From: Sphingobacterium athyrii
GTDB lineage: Bacteria; Bacteroidota; Bacteroidia; Sphingobacteriales; Sphingobacteriaceae
Length of the DNA: 64,000 nucleotides
Reading direction: 5' to 3'
Assembly (NCBI RefSeq): GCF_003071065.1
Contig: NZ_QCXX01000003.1
Location: 124,001 to 188,000, forward strand
The translations under genes were made by a program, and so were the position numbers. Of the stretch, positions 18,948 to 27,699 are shown one piece after another (position 1 is the first letter of the stretch; the number at the start of each line of letters is the position of its first letter). The notes beneath the pieces are model-generated. The model saw nothing but the letters and a program-made list of their open reading frames with translations. It was not told where the DNA came from and searched no databases.

Positions 18948-20435
18948 ATGAAAAAGAAAAATATATTTATCCTCTTACTTTGCAGTATCTTTCTGTTTTC
19001 CTGTCAGAAGTGGCTGGATATACAGCCACAGAGTGAGGTCGAAAAAGACCGGCTCTTTACTACGGAGGATGGTTTTAAGGAAGCACTATTGGGAATCTAT
19101 ACCCGCTGTGCTAACGGCGATCTCTACGGTAAAGAATTGACAATTGGCACACCTGAAGTCCTCGTACAGAATTATACCATTCCAAACAATGATCCTCTTC
19201 GTTATCAAAAGACCGCGCGATTTTTATACGATGACGGTGACTTTAAAGATCGCAAAGACAATATTTGGAAAGGTTTATATCATGGGATAGTGAATGCTAA
19301 TCTTTTATTAGCCGAAATCGATGGAAAAAGAAATCTGTTTGTTGGAGACAACTATGCTTTGATCAAGGGTGAGGCGCTGGCTTTGCGTGCGTTCCTTCAT
19401 TTCGACGCCTTACGTTTGTTTGCTCCAGCACCTATCGTGAATGCGCAGGCAGATGCAATTCCCTATGTTACAAAATATTCAAATAAAACGACGCCCTTGA
19501 GCAAAGTGTCCGCAGTGCTGGATTCTGTCATTGCAGATCTGACGATCGCGAAAGATTTATTAAAGGTAGATCCAATACGCGCGGCTTCTTATGTGGTAGG
19601 TTATCCAACAGAAAGGGACACGTTGGCGAACTCAGAATTGAGCAGTAGCAGTCTCTTTTTGCAAAATAGGAGACATCGGCTGAATTATTATGCCGTATGT
19701 GGTGCGCTAGCCCGGGTGTATCTCTATAAAGGAGATAAATCCAACGCTTTAGCAAATGCGCTGGAAGTCATTGCGTCCAATAAATTTCCTTGGACAAATA
19801 ACACTGATTTTCAATCCGTCAAGGAGGATAAGAAGGACAGGATTCTTTATAAAGAGCTTTTATTTGCCTGGTATATTCCCGGAATGAACCTGGAGTATAA
19901 TCAAGAATGGTTTAGTACGGGGCGGATGAATCTGGATAAAGAAGAGGGACGGACAATTTATGAAGTTGGTGGAAACGGCGGCGGTGATCTTCGTTATACC
20001 CAATGGTTCGGTTCGGTGAGTGTGGGCACTACGGCTTTAAGTTCGCTAGTAAAATACAATAGAAACACATTCAGTGATGATTTTGAGGCTAATCTGCATT
20101 ATCTAATGGCGCCAGCGATACGCTTAAGCGAGCTCTACTATATTGCTGCTGAATGTAACTATGAAAGCAACCCTACTGTAGCGGCACAATATCTGAATCA
20201 GGTGCGCATACAGCGCGGTATAGGAGAACCTGCAGACGTATCGACGGTGACAAAATTCCGCACAGAATTACTCAAGGAATACCGTAAGGAGATGTATGCC
20301 GAAGGCCAGCTTTTTTATGCTTATAAGCGTTTAAACGCTCCTATTATTGGAGAAAAAGGCACCGTCATTCCAGCAAACCAAAAAATCTTTGTATGGCCAT
20401 TGCCGAGTGATGAAATAACTTATGGACAACGCTAA
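18948..20435 (+). CDS. SusD/RagB-family lipoprotein (ECF-controlled operon)
   Basis: The 495-aa protein has a lipobox ending at Cys19 (SIFLFSCQKWLDIQP). It keeps the SusD features: EKDRLFTTEDGFKEALLGIY near the N-terminus, the helix containing GEALALRAFLHFDALRLF, and the C-terminal ELLKEYRKEMYAEGQLFYAYKR. It should form the surface lid for the STN-type SusC encoded 75 bp upstream. The DUF4843 gene follows after 11 bp, consistent with one transcript. Confidence 0.93.
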   Translation: MKKKNIFILLLCSIFLFSCQKWLDIQPQSEVEKDRLFTTEDGFKEALLGIYTRCANGDLYGKELTIGTPEVLVQNYTIPNNDPLRYQKTARFLYDDGDFKDRKDNIWKGLYHGIVNANLLLAEIDGKRNLFVGDNYALIKGEALALRAFLHFDALRLFAPAPIVNAQADAIPYVTKYSNKTTPLSKVSAVLDSVIADLTIAKDLLKVDPIRAASYVVGYPTERDTLANSELSSSSLFLQNRRHRLNYYAVCGALARVYLYKGDKSNALANALEVIASNKFPWTNNTDFQSVKEDKKDRILYKELLFAWYIPGMNLEYNQEWFSTGRMNLDKEEGRTIYEVGGNGGGDLRYTQWFGSVSVGTTALSSLVKYNRNTFSDDFEANLHYLMAPAIRLSELYYIAAECNYESNPTVAAQYLNQVRIQRGIGEPADVSTVTKFRTELLKEYRKEMYAEGQLFYAYKRLNAPIIGEKGTVIPANQKIFVWPLPSDEITYGQR

Positions 20436-20446
20436 TATAAAATAGA

Positions 20447-21259
20447 ATGAAAAAAAATAGTTATATACTGCTGCCATTTGTTTTATTCCTGTTCTTTTCT
20501 TGTCAGAAAACAGAACTAAAAACATACGACGCAGCTTCTAATGTTTATTTCGATCTGAGTTCACAAGCACGCGATAGTATCGTATATACTTTTGCCTATG
20601 AAATGACCAGAGCATCGGATACACTTTATATCCCTGTTCGGTTAATGGGCAATCGGATGGGAGATCAGCGCCATTTTCAGGTTTACGTGGAGAAGGATTC
20701 CTCCACTGCACGGAGTAGTGAACATTATGAAGCATTGTTCGCAGAATATCCCTTGGAAGCAGATCGCGGAATTGGCTATGTCCCATTAATTATCCATAAT
20801 ACCAGGGATTTAGAAGAAAAATCAGTATCGCTTATCTTAAAATTGAAAGCAAGCCCAGATTTCGGTATTGATGATCCGCGGCTGATACGAACATATATCG
20901 TTCTTTCAGCACAACTGGAAAAACCAAATTGGTGGGATAATTGGTCGCCATTGGGTGAATATTCAAGGGTAAGGCATCAATTGTTTTTTATAGCAACAGA
21001 ACAGCGGCAGCTGTCCACCGAGGGATTGGATGCTCCAAAGAACCTCTACTTTGCCAATTTGTTGACCATTATGCTTAATGATCCTTTTAAATGGGTAGCG
21101 GACCATCCTGAAAGAGGCTATGTGTTGGAAAGCAGGGATAATGGTCAAAGCTATATCTTCTACCATAAGGACAATCCCAATCGACCAATTCAGTTGAAAA
21201 AAAATACTGGCGTGGGTAAATTTTTCTTTATTGATGAATCAGGAAAGGAGCTTAGATAA
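20447..21259 (+). CDS. DUF4843-family surface lipoprotein
   Basis: This 270-aa lipoprotein (lipobox Cys19, LFLFFSCQKTE) resembles DUF4843 proteins, which occur directly after ECF-controlled SusC/SusD pairs in Bacteroidota. The N-terminal half (ASNVYFDLSS through about residue 140) looks like a beta-sandwich. The C-terminal half has the conserved WWDNWSPLGEYSRVRHQLF and a TGVGKFFFID end. No catalytic motif is visible. Its position suggests an accessory ligand-binding subunit of the SusC/D complex, but the family function is not established. Confidence 0.8.
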   Translation: MKKNSYILLPFVLFLFFSCQKTELKTYDAASNVYFDLSSQARDSIVYTFAYEMTRASDTLYIPVRLMGNRMGDQRHFQVYVEKDSSTARSSEHYEALFAEYPLEADRGIGYVPLIIHNTRDLEEKSVSLILKLKASPDFGIDDPRLIRTYIVLSAQLEKPNWWDNWSPLGEYSRVRHQLFFIATEQRQLSTEGLDAPKNLYFANLLTIMLNDPFKWVADHPERGYVLESRDNGQSYIFYHKDNPNRPIQLKKNTGVGKFFFIDESGKELR

Positions 21260-21260
21260 A

Positions 21261-22682
21261 ATGAAAAAGTTGATAATAAGCATTGTCGTATTGAGTTTGT
21301 TAGCGGCCTGCTATAAGGACAAAGGAAATTATGTTATCGATATGCCTGAGTCACCGGTGTTACAAAATTTGGATACGCTCTATGAAGCAATGACAGGCGA
21401 TAGTCTTATTGTACAGCCTAAAATTACAGGTATAGCTACCGAAGATCTGGAATGTGATTGGCGTATTGATGTTCCGGAGGCCCTTGTGCCAGAAGCCAAC
21501 CATTATAAAGGGAATGCGCTAAGGATAGTTTTTGGTCTAGAAGCAAAACGTTATACCGCTCGGCTTACTGTAACAAACAAAGCTAATGGGATGAAATATT
21601 TTTACCCTTTTAAAATCCAGGGGGTGACAGAGTTTTCTAGGGGTACTTTGGTCTTATCTCAGGATCAGGGTACTGGTAAACTCTCTTTTATTAAACCTGA
21701 CAACAGTGTTCAGCCTAATATCTATGAAGTTATTAATGGGCAACCTCTACCGGTAGACCCTTTGCAGTTGCACTATGTAAGGAACCAATTTACGAGCAAT
21801 ACGCCGTTAGGATATTGGATTATTTCGAAGCAAGCCGGAGTTCGCTTGAATGTTAATACCCTAAAAAAGGAGAGTTTAAAGCCTGGGACTTTATTCGATA
21901 ATTTCTTTTTAGCTCCTTCGACCATTAAGGTTGGGAATCTTCAGGCGCATCCACAAGGGGTTCTATTGGGTGTAATCAATGATAAATTCTATGGTGGAGC
22001 AACAACAACATGGGATCAGTCGGCAACCTATGGGATGTTTGGTACGTATGCGGATGGGGAGTATGACTTGGCTTCGAAATTTGTGCTTTCTACAGCTAAC
22101 AACAATTATACGGTCATTGCTTTTGAAAAAAATAAGAAACAATTTGTCCGCATTAATCTCTATGGGTCACCGATGTATTTTGGAACGCAGTATAGTGCGA
22201 TTAATTCAGCTATTTTTAATCCTACTAATGTAGGTATGGACTTGTTGCAGTTGGTGCAGATCAATAATGCGGACACCTACGCTTATGTGAAAAATGCAAC
22301 TGGTCAAATCTATGAGTTGATGTTTAATGTGAACTTTTCGGGGCCATTTAACTTCACTTCGGGTCATAAACGACTTTTTATACGGCCAGAATGGATCACC
22401 GCTGATACAAAAATGTTGGCAAGTCGTAGTGGTTATATTTACGTTGCAGTACAAAATCAAGTTTTTCGCTACAACCCTTTGAGTGAACAAGTGCAGCTAT
22501 TAAAGACAGCTATTAAGAGCGAGGTCACTATGCTCAAATTAGAGGATGATGAGAATACTCTTATTGTTGGATCAGTAGGAACACTCTATTATCTCGATAT
22601 TCAAGTCGGTAAAAATGGCGAGCTTGTCAAAAAAATCGAGGGTATTCCGGGAAATCCTGTTGACATGACCTGGCGTAAGTAA
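21261..22682 (+). CDS. PKD-like family lipoprotein
   Basis: I start at the ATG one base after the DUF4843 stop. It gives a clean lipoprotein signal (MKKLIISIVVLSLLAAC, Cys17), whereas an in-frame start at 21231 would add ten residues inside the previous gene. The product of about 473 aa has an N-terminal PKD/immunoglobulin-like region (about 25-130) and a C-terminal region with repeating beta-strand patterns (GSVGTLYYLDIQVG) that may form a propeller. Such proteins accompany DUF4843 in this operon type and are probably surface subunits of the transport complex. No enzyme motif was seen. Confidence 0.78.
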   Translation: MKKLIISIVVLSLLAACYKDKGNYVIDMPESPVLQNLDTLYEAMTGDSLIVQPKITGIATEDLECDWRIDVPEALVPEANHYKGNALRIVFGLEAKRYTARLTVTNKANGMKYFYPFKIQGVTEFSRGTLVLSQDQGTGKLSFIKPDNSVQPNIYEVINGQPLPVDPLQLHYVRNQFTSNTPLGYWIISKQAGVRLNVNTLKKESLKPGTLFDNFFLAPSTIKVGNLQAHPQGVLLGVINDKFYGGATTTWDQSATYGMFGTYADGEYDLASKFVLSTANNNYTVIAFEKNKKQFVRINLYGSPMYFGTQYSAINSAIFNPTNVGMDLLQLVQINNADTYAYVKNATGQIYELMFNVNFSGPFNFTSGHKRLFIRPEWITADTKMLASRSGYIYVAVQNQVFRYNPLSEQVQLLKTAIKSEVTMLKLEDDENTLIVGSVGTLYYLDIQVGKNGELVKKIEGIPGNPVDMTWRK

Positions 22683-22714
22683 AAAGAATAAAAATAAAAT
22701 CTAATCATATAAAC

Positions 22715-23857
22715 ATGAAAAATTTAAAAATAGCAGCTTTGGCACTGGCATTTTTACCCGTGGCATCATTTGCGCAGCAAGCAAATTTCCAGATCAATGG
22801 AAGTGTACCAAAAGCTTTCAATGGTAAAAAAGTGTATCTGGATTATACAAAAGATGGATTTCCGGCATCGGATTCGTCTGCTATTGTGAATGGCAAGTTT
22901 AGTTTTAAAGGGACAGTAGAGGAGCCTGCTTATTCAAGAATGGTTTTTGATCAAGAGGGCAAAGGAAAATTGATCGCACAGAATATTGGTGACCGTTTAT
23001 ACTTTTATTTGGCCAATGAGACTTACAACATGACCATCAAAGATTCGTTGCGTACCGCTGCCATAAAAGGGTCGCCGTTGCATAACGCGTATGTCGCTTA
23101 TTTAAATGAAATTGGCGGTGGTTTCATGGATATTATTGATGCCGGAAACAGGGCTTTTGCTGCGGTAGATAAAAATGCAGCTGACGCCAATGAACAGTAC
23201 AAAGCGATTCACGAAAAGTTTGAGGCAAAGTTTGAAGCACGTCGGGTAAAGGAACTGGCATTTGCAGCAAAAAATCCGAGTTCAATCTTTGCGGTGGATG
23301 CGCTTATAGATGCGGCCAATAAACGCAAGCTCAGTGAGATTGAACCTTTATTTTTGAAGCTGTCCAAAGAGGTGCGTCAAATGACGAATGCACGGCAGCT
23401 GGAAGCACGCTTTCTAGCTGAAAGGAGTGTGAAAATTGGCAATAAGGCTCCTGATTTTTCCCAACCGGACACAAATGGGAAAATGGTCAAAGTATCCGAT
23501 TTTAAAGGCCAGTATGTGCTGATCGACTTTTGGGCAAGCTGGTGTAGTCCTTGTCGTGCTGAAAACCCCAACTTATTGAAGGCATACAACAAATATAAAA
23601 GTAAGGGATTGGAAGTGCTCGCTGTATCCCTGGATGATACAAAAGGGAAAAATGCCTGGGTAAAAGCGATTAAGGATGATGGATTGCCTTGGGTACATGT
23701 CGCAGATCTAAAGGGCTGGAGCAATGAGGCTGCAGTATTATATGGCGTACGTGCTGTGCCACAGAATTATCTGGTGGATCCGAAAGGAAACATTGTTGCG
23801 ATCAATATTAAAGGAGAACTGCTGCATCAGGAATTGGCCAAAATTTTTGGAAACTAA
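22715..23857 (+). CDS. TlpA/ResA-like thioredoxin-fold lipid/periplasmic protein with DUF4369 domain
   Basis: The 380-aa exported protein (signal peptide to about residue 20) has an N-terminal DUF4369 beta domain (about 22-120), a helical linker, and a C-terminal AhpC/TSA-thioredoxin domain from about residue 240. The active-site pair is C277-x-x-C280 (FWASWCSPCRAEN), followed by the cis-Pro region RAVPQNYLVD. It probably reduces or isomerises disulfides in envelope proteins. It is the last gene of the ECF-controlled operon, followed by a strong terminator. Its link to the transporter's substrate is unknown; a role in substrate reduction or in protecting the outer-membrane complex is possible. 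Confidence 0.88.
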   Translation: MKNLKIAALALAFLPVASFAQQANFQINGSVPKAFNGKKVYLDYTKDGFPASDSSAIVNGKFSFKGTVEEPAYSRMVFDQEGKGKLIAQNIGDRLYFYLANETYNMTIKDSLRTAAIKGSPLHNAYVAYLNEIGGGFMDIIDAGNRAFAAVDKNAADANEQYKAIHEKFEAKFEARRVKELAFAAKNPSSIFAVDALIDAANKRKLSEIEPLFLKLSKEVRQMTNARQLEARFLAERSVKIGNKAPDFSQPDTNGKMVKVSDFKGQYVLIDFWASWCSPCRAENPNLLKAYNKYKSKGLEVLAVSLDDTKGKNAWVKAIKDDGLPWVHVADLKGWSNEAAVLYGVRAVPQNYLVDPKGNIVAINIKGELLHQELAKIFGN

Positions 23858-23952
23858 GGAGCTAGTGCATGTTCATTGACCCGTGAACGGAATGATGCCG
23901 TATATGAAAGATACATACATTGATGATCTTCAATACGACGGGAATATATTAT

Positions 23953-23978
23953 AGCTAGGGATTGAATCCCTAGCTTTT

Positions 23979-23980
<2 letters not shown>
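23953..23980. terminator. Bidirectional intrinsic terminator
   Basis: A perfect 10-bp stem (AGCTAGGGAT pairing with ATCCCTAGCT) around a 3-nt loop ends in a T tract at 23975-23980. It sits between the convergent thioredoxin-like gene and the CE6 gene and probably ends transcription mainly on the plus strand. Confidence 0.88.
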
Positions 23981-24851
<871 letters not shown>

Positions 24852-24853
24852 TT

Positions 24854-24890
24854 AAAAAAAATATTCGCGGTAAGTATTACCTACCGCGAA
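24854..24890 (-). terminator. Intrinsic terminator after the xus/GH10 operon
   Basis: Read on the minus strand, a 9-bp perfect stem (TTCGCGGTA pairing with TACCGCGAA, plus-strand arms 24864-24872 and 24882-24890) is followed by a run of eight T. It lies 58 bp after the GH10 stop and before the CE6 gene, so it may lower CE6 expression relative to the operon. Confidence 0.8.
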
Positions 24891-24948
24891 AAAGGATGTA
24901 TGTAAGGGATTTGGAAAAAATAAGTGTTTCGTTTTAGTAGTTTATGAT

Positions 24949-26634
24949 CTATCTCTTTTGCATCAAAGCTTCAATAACAGCCTGGTAAGCGGGTTTTCGG
25001 ACAAATCCTTCGGTCCATAAACCAATTGGCTCTCCGCGACGCCAGAATGAACTCTCATGATCGGGGCTATCCAATGGGCTCCATATGGTAATACCGTACT
25101 GTTTATCTTTTGGAATGATTTCGAGATATTTCTCAACGACAAATCTGTACAGGTCAGCTTGTTTCTGATACATCTCAGCAGTGGCATTGCTAGTCTTGAT
25201 GCCATTTCCTAAGCCAATATCAAGCTCGGATACTTTGACCATCTTACCTGTGGCGGCCAATAGATTGAACATACTGACGATATTGTCTTTGCTGGTATTG
25301 ATATCGATGTGCATCTGGGTGCCGATCCCATCCACTTTAACACCTTTGCTTTCGATGTAGCTGACATAGGCGATCAGCCCCTTACATTTGTTGCCACTGC
25401 CTTCTAAGCCATAGTCATTGATGAATAGGAGATCGTTGGCATTGCCATATTTGCGGGCAAGCTGGAAGGCTTTTACGGCATAATCTTTCCCTAAGTAATC
25501 CTGCCAGTAGAATTCGTCATCAGCCAGATCGGTTTTTCCGATTCCGGTCTTTAAGGCATATTGGTCTGGCCAGTCGGACATCGGTTCGTTAACGACATCC
25601 CAGGCTTTGATATAACCTTTGGTTTTTTCCAGCATACCAGCAATAAATGTCTCCAGCGCTTTGGTGAGTATGGTTTCTTTCTCTGCCGGTGTTTTTTCAA
25701 TAATGTAGCCTCCAGGACTGCCATAACCCTCACCATCTGCAGACTGTGCTCTAGTAGAGTTATTTCCCCAGCCGCCCCAGCCATCAATATTGCTTTCAAA
25801 GTCCCCGTTGGCAATCAGATTGGCTGAACTACCTGTTTTTGTGAGCACGACCTTGTCGATAAAAATAGTGCCGTCGTATTGGCCGAAGTTGATGATAAGA
25901 CGATTGCGGTCAGCAGTTGCAGTAACTTTGAGTTCGTACTCTTTGTAACTTGTCGTTAATGCTAAGGTACCCATATTGTCCCCGGTAAAATTGGAGCTAG
26001 TCTGCAAATCGATGCCTATGTTGCCCGCTTTAGTGCCCCGAGCAACAATCTTCAAGACATACTCTTTACCCACCTCGGTGGGATTAATGCCATAAGCTGT
26101 CTGTGCTTCCCAGGGATTGACAACAGAAGGGTTGCTCATTTTTAAAGCATGACCAGCTAGTGCCGGGCCACCCGAACCTGGTATAACAACAGGAGCGATT
26201 AACTTATTCAGATAGGCGGCATTCTGTCCCGAGTGCCAGCACAACGTATGCCCATATAACGCCATGTTGTTTTCCTGTGCGGCTGTGATCAGCTGTTCTA
26301 CACCTGATAGATTCAGGCTTCCGTCGGCTTGCACAATGGAGCCATGCTTCATTTCATAGCCCATGACCATCTCTTCAAAATTGCGGTTTGCAAGTCGGTA
26401 CAGTACCCCTTTGTTGAAATAGTCATTCATGTTGAGTGCAACGCCAAGTTTAAACCCTGGATTTGCCTGTTTGTCTAAATAACTTTTTAGGGGATTGTAG
26501 GCGTTTATATCTTCTTGTGCGAGTACTTTTTCCGGTTTATCGACTGTATATTCCGGAGCGTGATATTTGGAACAGGAACTCCAGACGGTGCCGAGCGAAA
26601 GTAGGATGACGATAGTTTTATTGATTTTTTTCAT
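24949..26634 (-). CDS. xyn10C: GH10 endo-beta-1,4-xylanase lipoprotein with inserted CBM4/9-like region
   Basis: This 561-aa lipoprotein (Cys21) hydrolyses the xylan backbone, probably at the cell surface. The GH10 barrel begins near residue 60, has WHSGQN at 133-138, acid/base Glu350 (AWDVVNEP) and nucleophile Glu470 (KVSELDIGLG). Between them, residues about 146-312 are a carbohydrate-binding insert typical of surface GH10s in Bacteroidota xylan loci. The insert is odd: it starts with what looks like the C-terminal part of a CBM4/9 (HALKMSNPS, AQTAYGINPTEVGKEY) and ends with an N-terminal-like part (NLIANGDFES). Last gene of the xus operon, 23 bp after xusE. The symbol reflects synteny with the Prevotella xus cluster. 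Confidence 0.94.
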   Translation of the reverse strand: MKKINKTIVILLSLGTVWSSCSKYHAPEYTVDKPEKVLAQEDINAYNPLKSYLDKQANPGFKLGVALNMNDYFNKGVLYRLANRNFEEMVMGYEMKHGSIVQADGSLNLSGVEQLITAAQENNMALYGHTLCWHSGQNAAYLNKLIAPVVIPGSGGPALAGHALKMSNPSVVNPWEAQTAYGINPTEVGKEYVLKIVARGTKAGNIGIDLQTSSNFTGDNMGTLALTTSYKEYELKVTATADRNRLIINFGQYDGTIFIDKVVLTKTGSSANLIANGDFESNIDGWGGWGNNSTRAQSADGEGYGSPGGYIIEKTPAEKETILTKALETFIAGMLEKTKGYIKAWDVVNEPMSDWPDQYALKTGIGKTDLADDEFYWQDYLGKDYAVKAFQLARKYGNANDLLFINDYGLEGSGNKCKGLIAYVSYIESKGVKVDGIGTQMHIDINTSKDNIVSMFNLLAATGKMVKVSELDIGLGNGIKTSNATAEMYQKQADLYRFVVEKYLEIIPKDKQYGITIWSPLDSPDHESSFWRRGEPIGLWTEGFVRKPAYQAVIEALMQKR

Positions 26635-26657
26635 GGTTTTTCATGATTGATTTGATA

Positions 26658-27683
26658 CTACTTTTTGATTGGCGTAAAAGTTTCCATTTTGACGGATCTG
26701 TCCCGCATCACCAGCGTATCCTTGCTTGTAACACTCATTTCTGTCATTTCAATAGCATAGGATAGATAAAGCGCATCCCTGTCCGCATTTCCCCAGCTAT
26801 TTTTTTCGCCCCGTTTGACAAACTTTCCTGTTCCCGTAACTGAAATCCCGGAACTGGCGGAGCTAATGCTGCAATTGTTTTCGTCATCAAAGGTTAAGTT
26901 CAGATTGACATTGATGTCCACATCATCTGCTCCCTTAAAAGCGAGGGGCAAGATCGACCTCTTAAGTGCCGCCGTCGTGAGGTTTTTGACTTCATCTTTT
27001 TCGACATAAGCCTGGCGCCTGACAACATTTTTAGTCAAGTTGCTGTTAGCACCTTTGCCAACGATCTGATCGGTGCCGCGACGAAGGTAATTGCCATGCC
27101 AAGGATTGATATATTTGAGGGCATAGAAGGTAAAATCTTTTGGTACGGCATCCCAGTCGGATGCAATTGCCCTATTGGCAGTCTGTAAGGAAGTTTTACC
27201 GGATAGTATGGAATCGGCATTGACAACCTTTGTCATCCTTAACGGTAAGACGTAATATGTTTCGAGCGACTTGGGATCGGCAAAAAAAGCATCGGTCAGC
27301 TGTACCTCCACGCCGCCCGTAAGACTACCACTCGGAATGTTGATCTGGTTGCCTGAGAGCTGATAGTAATCGGTCGGCAATGGCGTGATCGGCTGCCCAT
27401 TAGGGTAGCTGAGTCCATGTGTAAGGCTATTGTCAACAACAAAATCGATACGGATATCTTTTCCGTTGTTGTACACACCGCCAGTGGTTGCCATGACTTT
27501 TACCTTATGTTGGTTGTCGAGACTGTTGTCAAAGATGTCTTCGCCCAGAGTCACTGTTCTGACGGGTGTCTGATAGGCGAAGTATACTGATTGAAATTCG
27601 AAGTCCGGGAACTCCCATTCGTTATTTTTGCAGGACGCCAGGCTTACTAAAGCCATCGCGTACAGGAAATTGATCTTTTTCAT
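26658..27683 (-). CDS. xusE: DUF1735/DUF5627-type surface glycan-binding lipoprotein
   Basis: The 341-aa lipoprotein (Cys18, LVSLASCKNNEWEFPDF) has an N-terminal DUF1735-like beta-sandwich (VYFAYQTPVRTVTLGED onward) and a C-terminal domain with LYLSYAIEMTEM near its end. No catalytic residues are visible. Its place between the second SusD and the GH10 matches XusE of xylan clusters, where proteins at this position act as surface glycan-binding proteins. Start and stop spacing to both neighbours (16 and 23 bp) supports one transcript. Binding to xylan is inferred from position. Confidence 0.85.
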   Translation of the reverse strand: MKKINFLYAMALVSLASCKNNEWEFPDFEFQSVYFAYQTPVRTVTLGEDIFDNSLDNQHKVKVMATTGGVYNNGKDIRIDFVVDNSLTHGLSYPNGQPITPLPTDYYQLSGNQINIPSGSLTGGVEVQLTDAFFADPKSLETYYVLPLRMTKVVNADSILSGKTSLQTANRAIASDWDAVPKDFTFYALKYINPWHGNYLRRGTDQIVGKGANSNLTKNVVRRQAYVEKDEVKNLTTAALKRSILPLAFKGADDVDINVNLNLTFDDENNCSISSASSGISVTGTGKFVKRGEKNSWGNADRDALYLSYAIEMTEMSVTSKDTLVMRDRSVKMETFTPIKK

Positions 27684-27699
27684 CGTGTGTATTTTAAAT

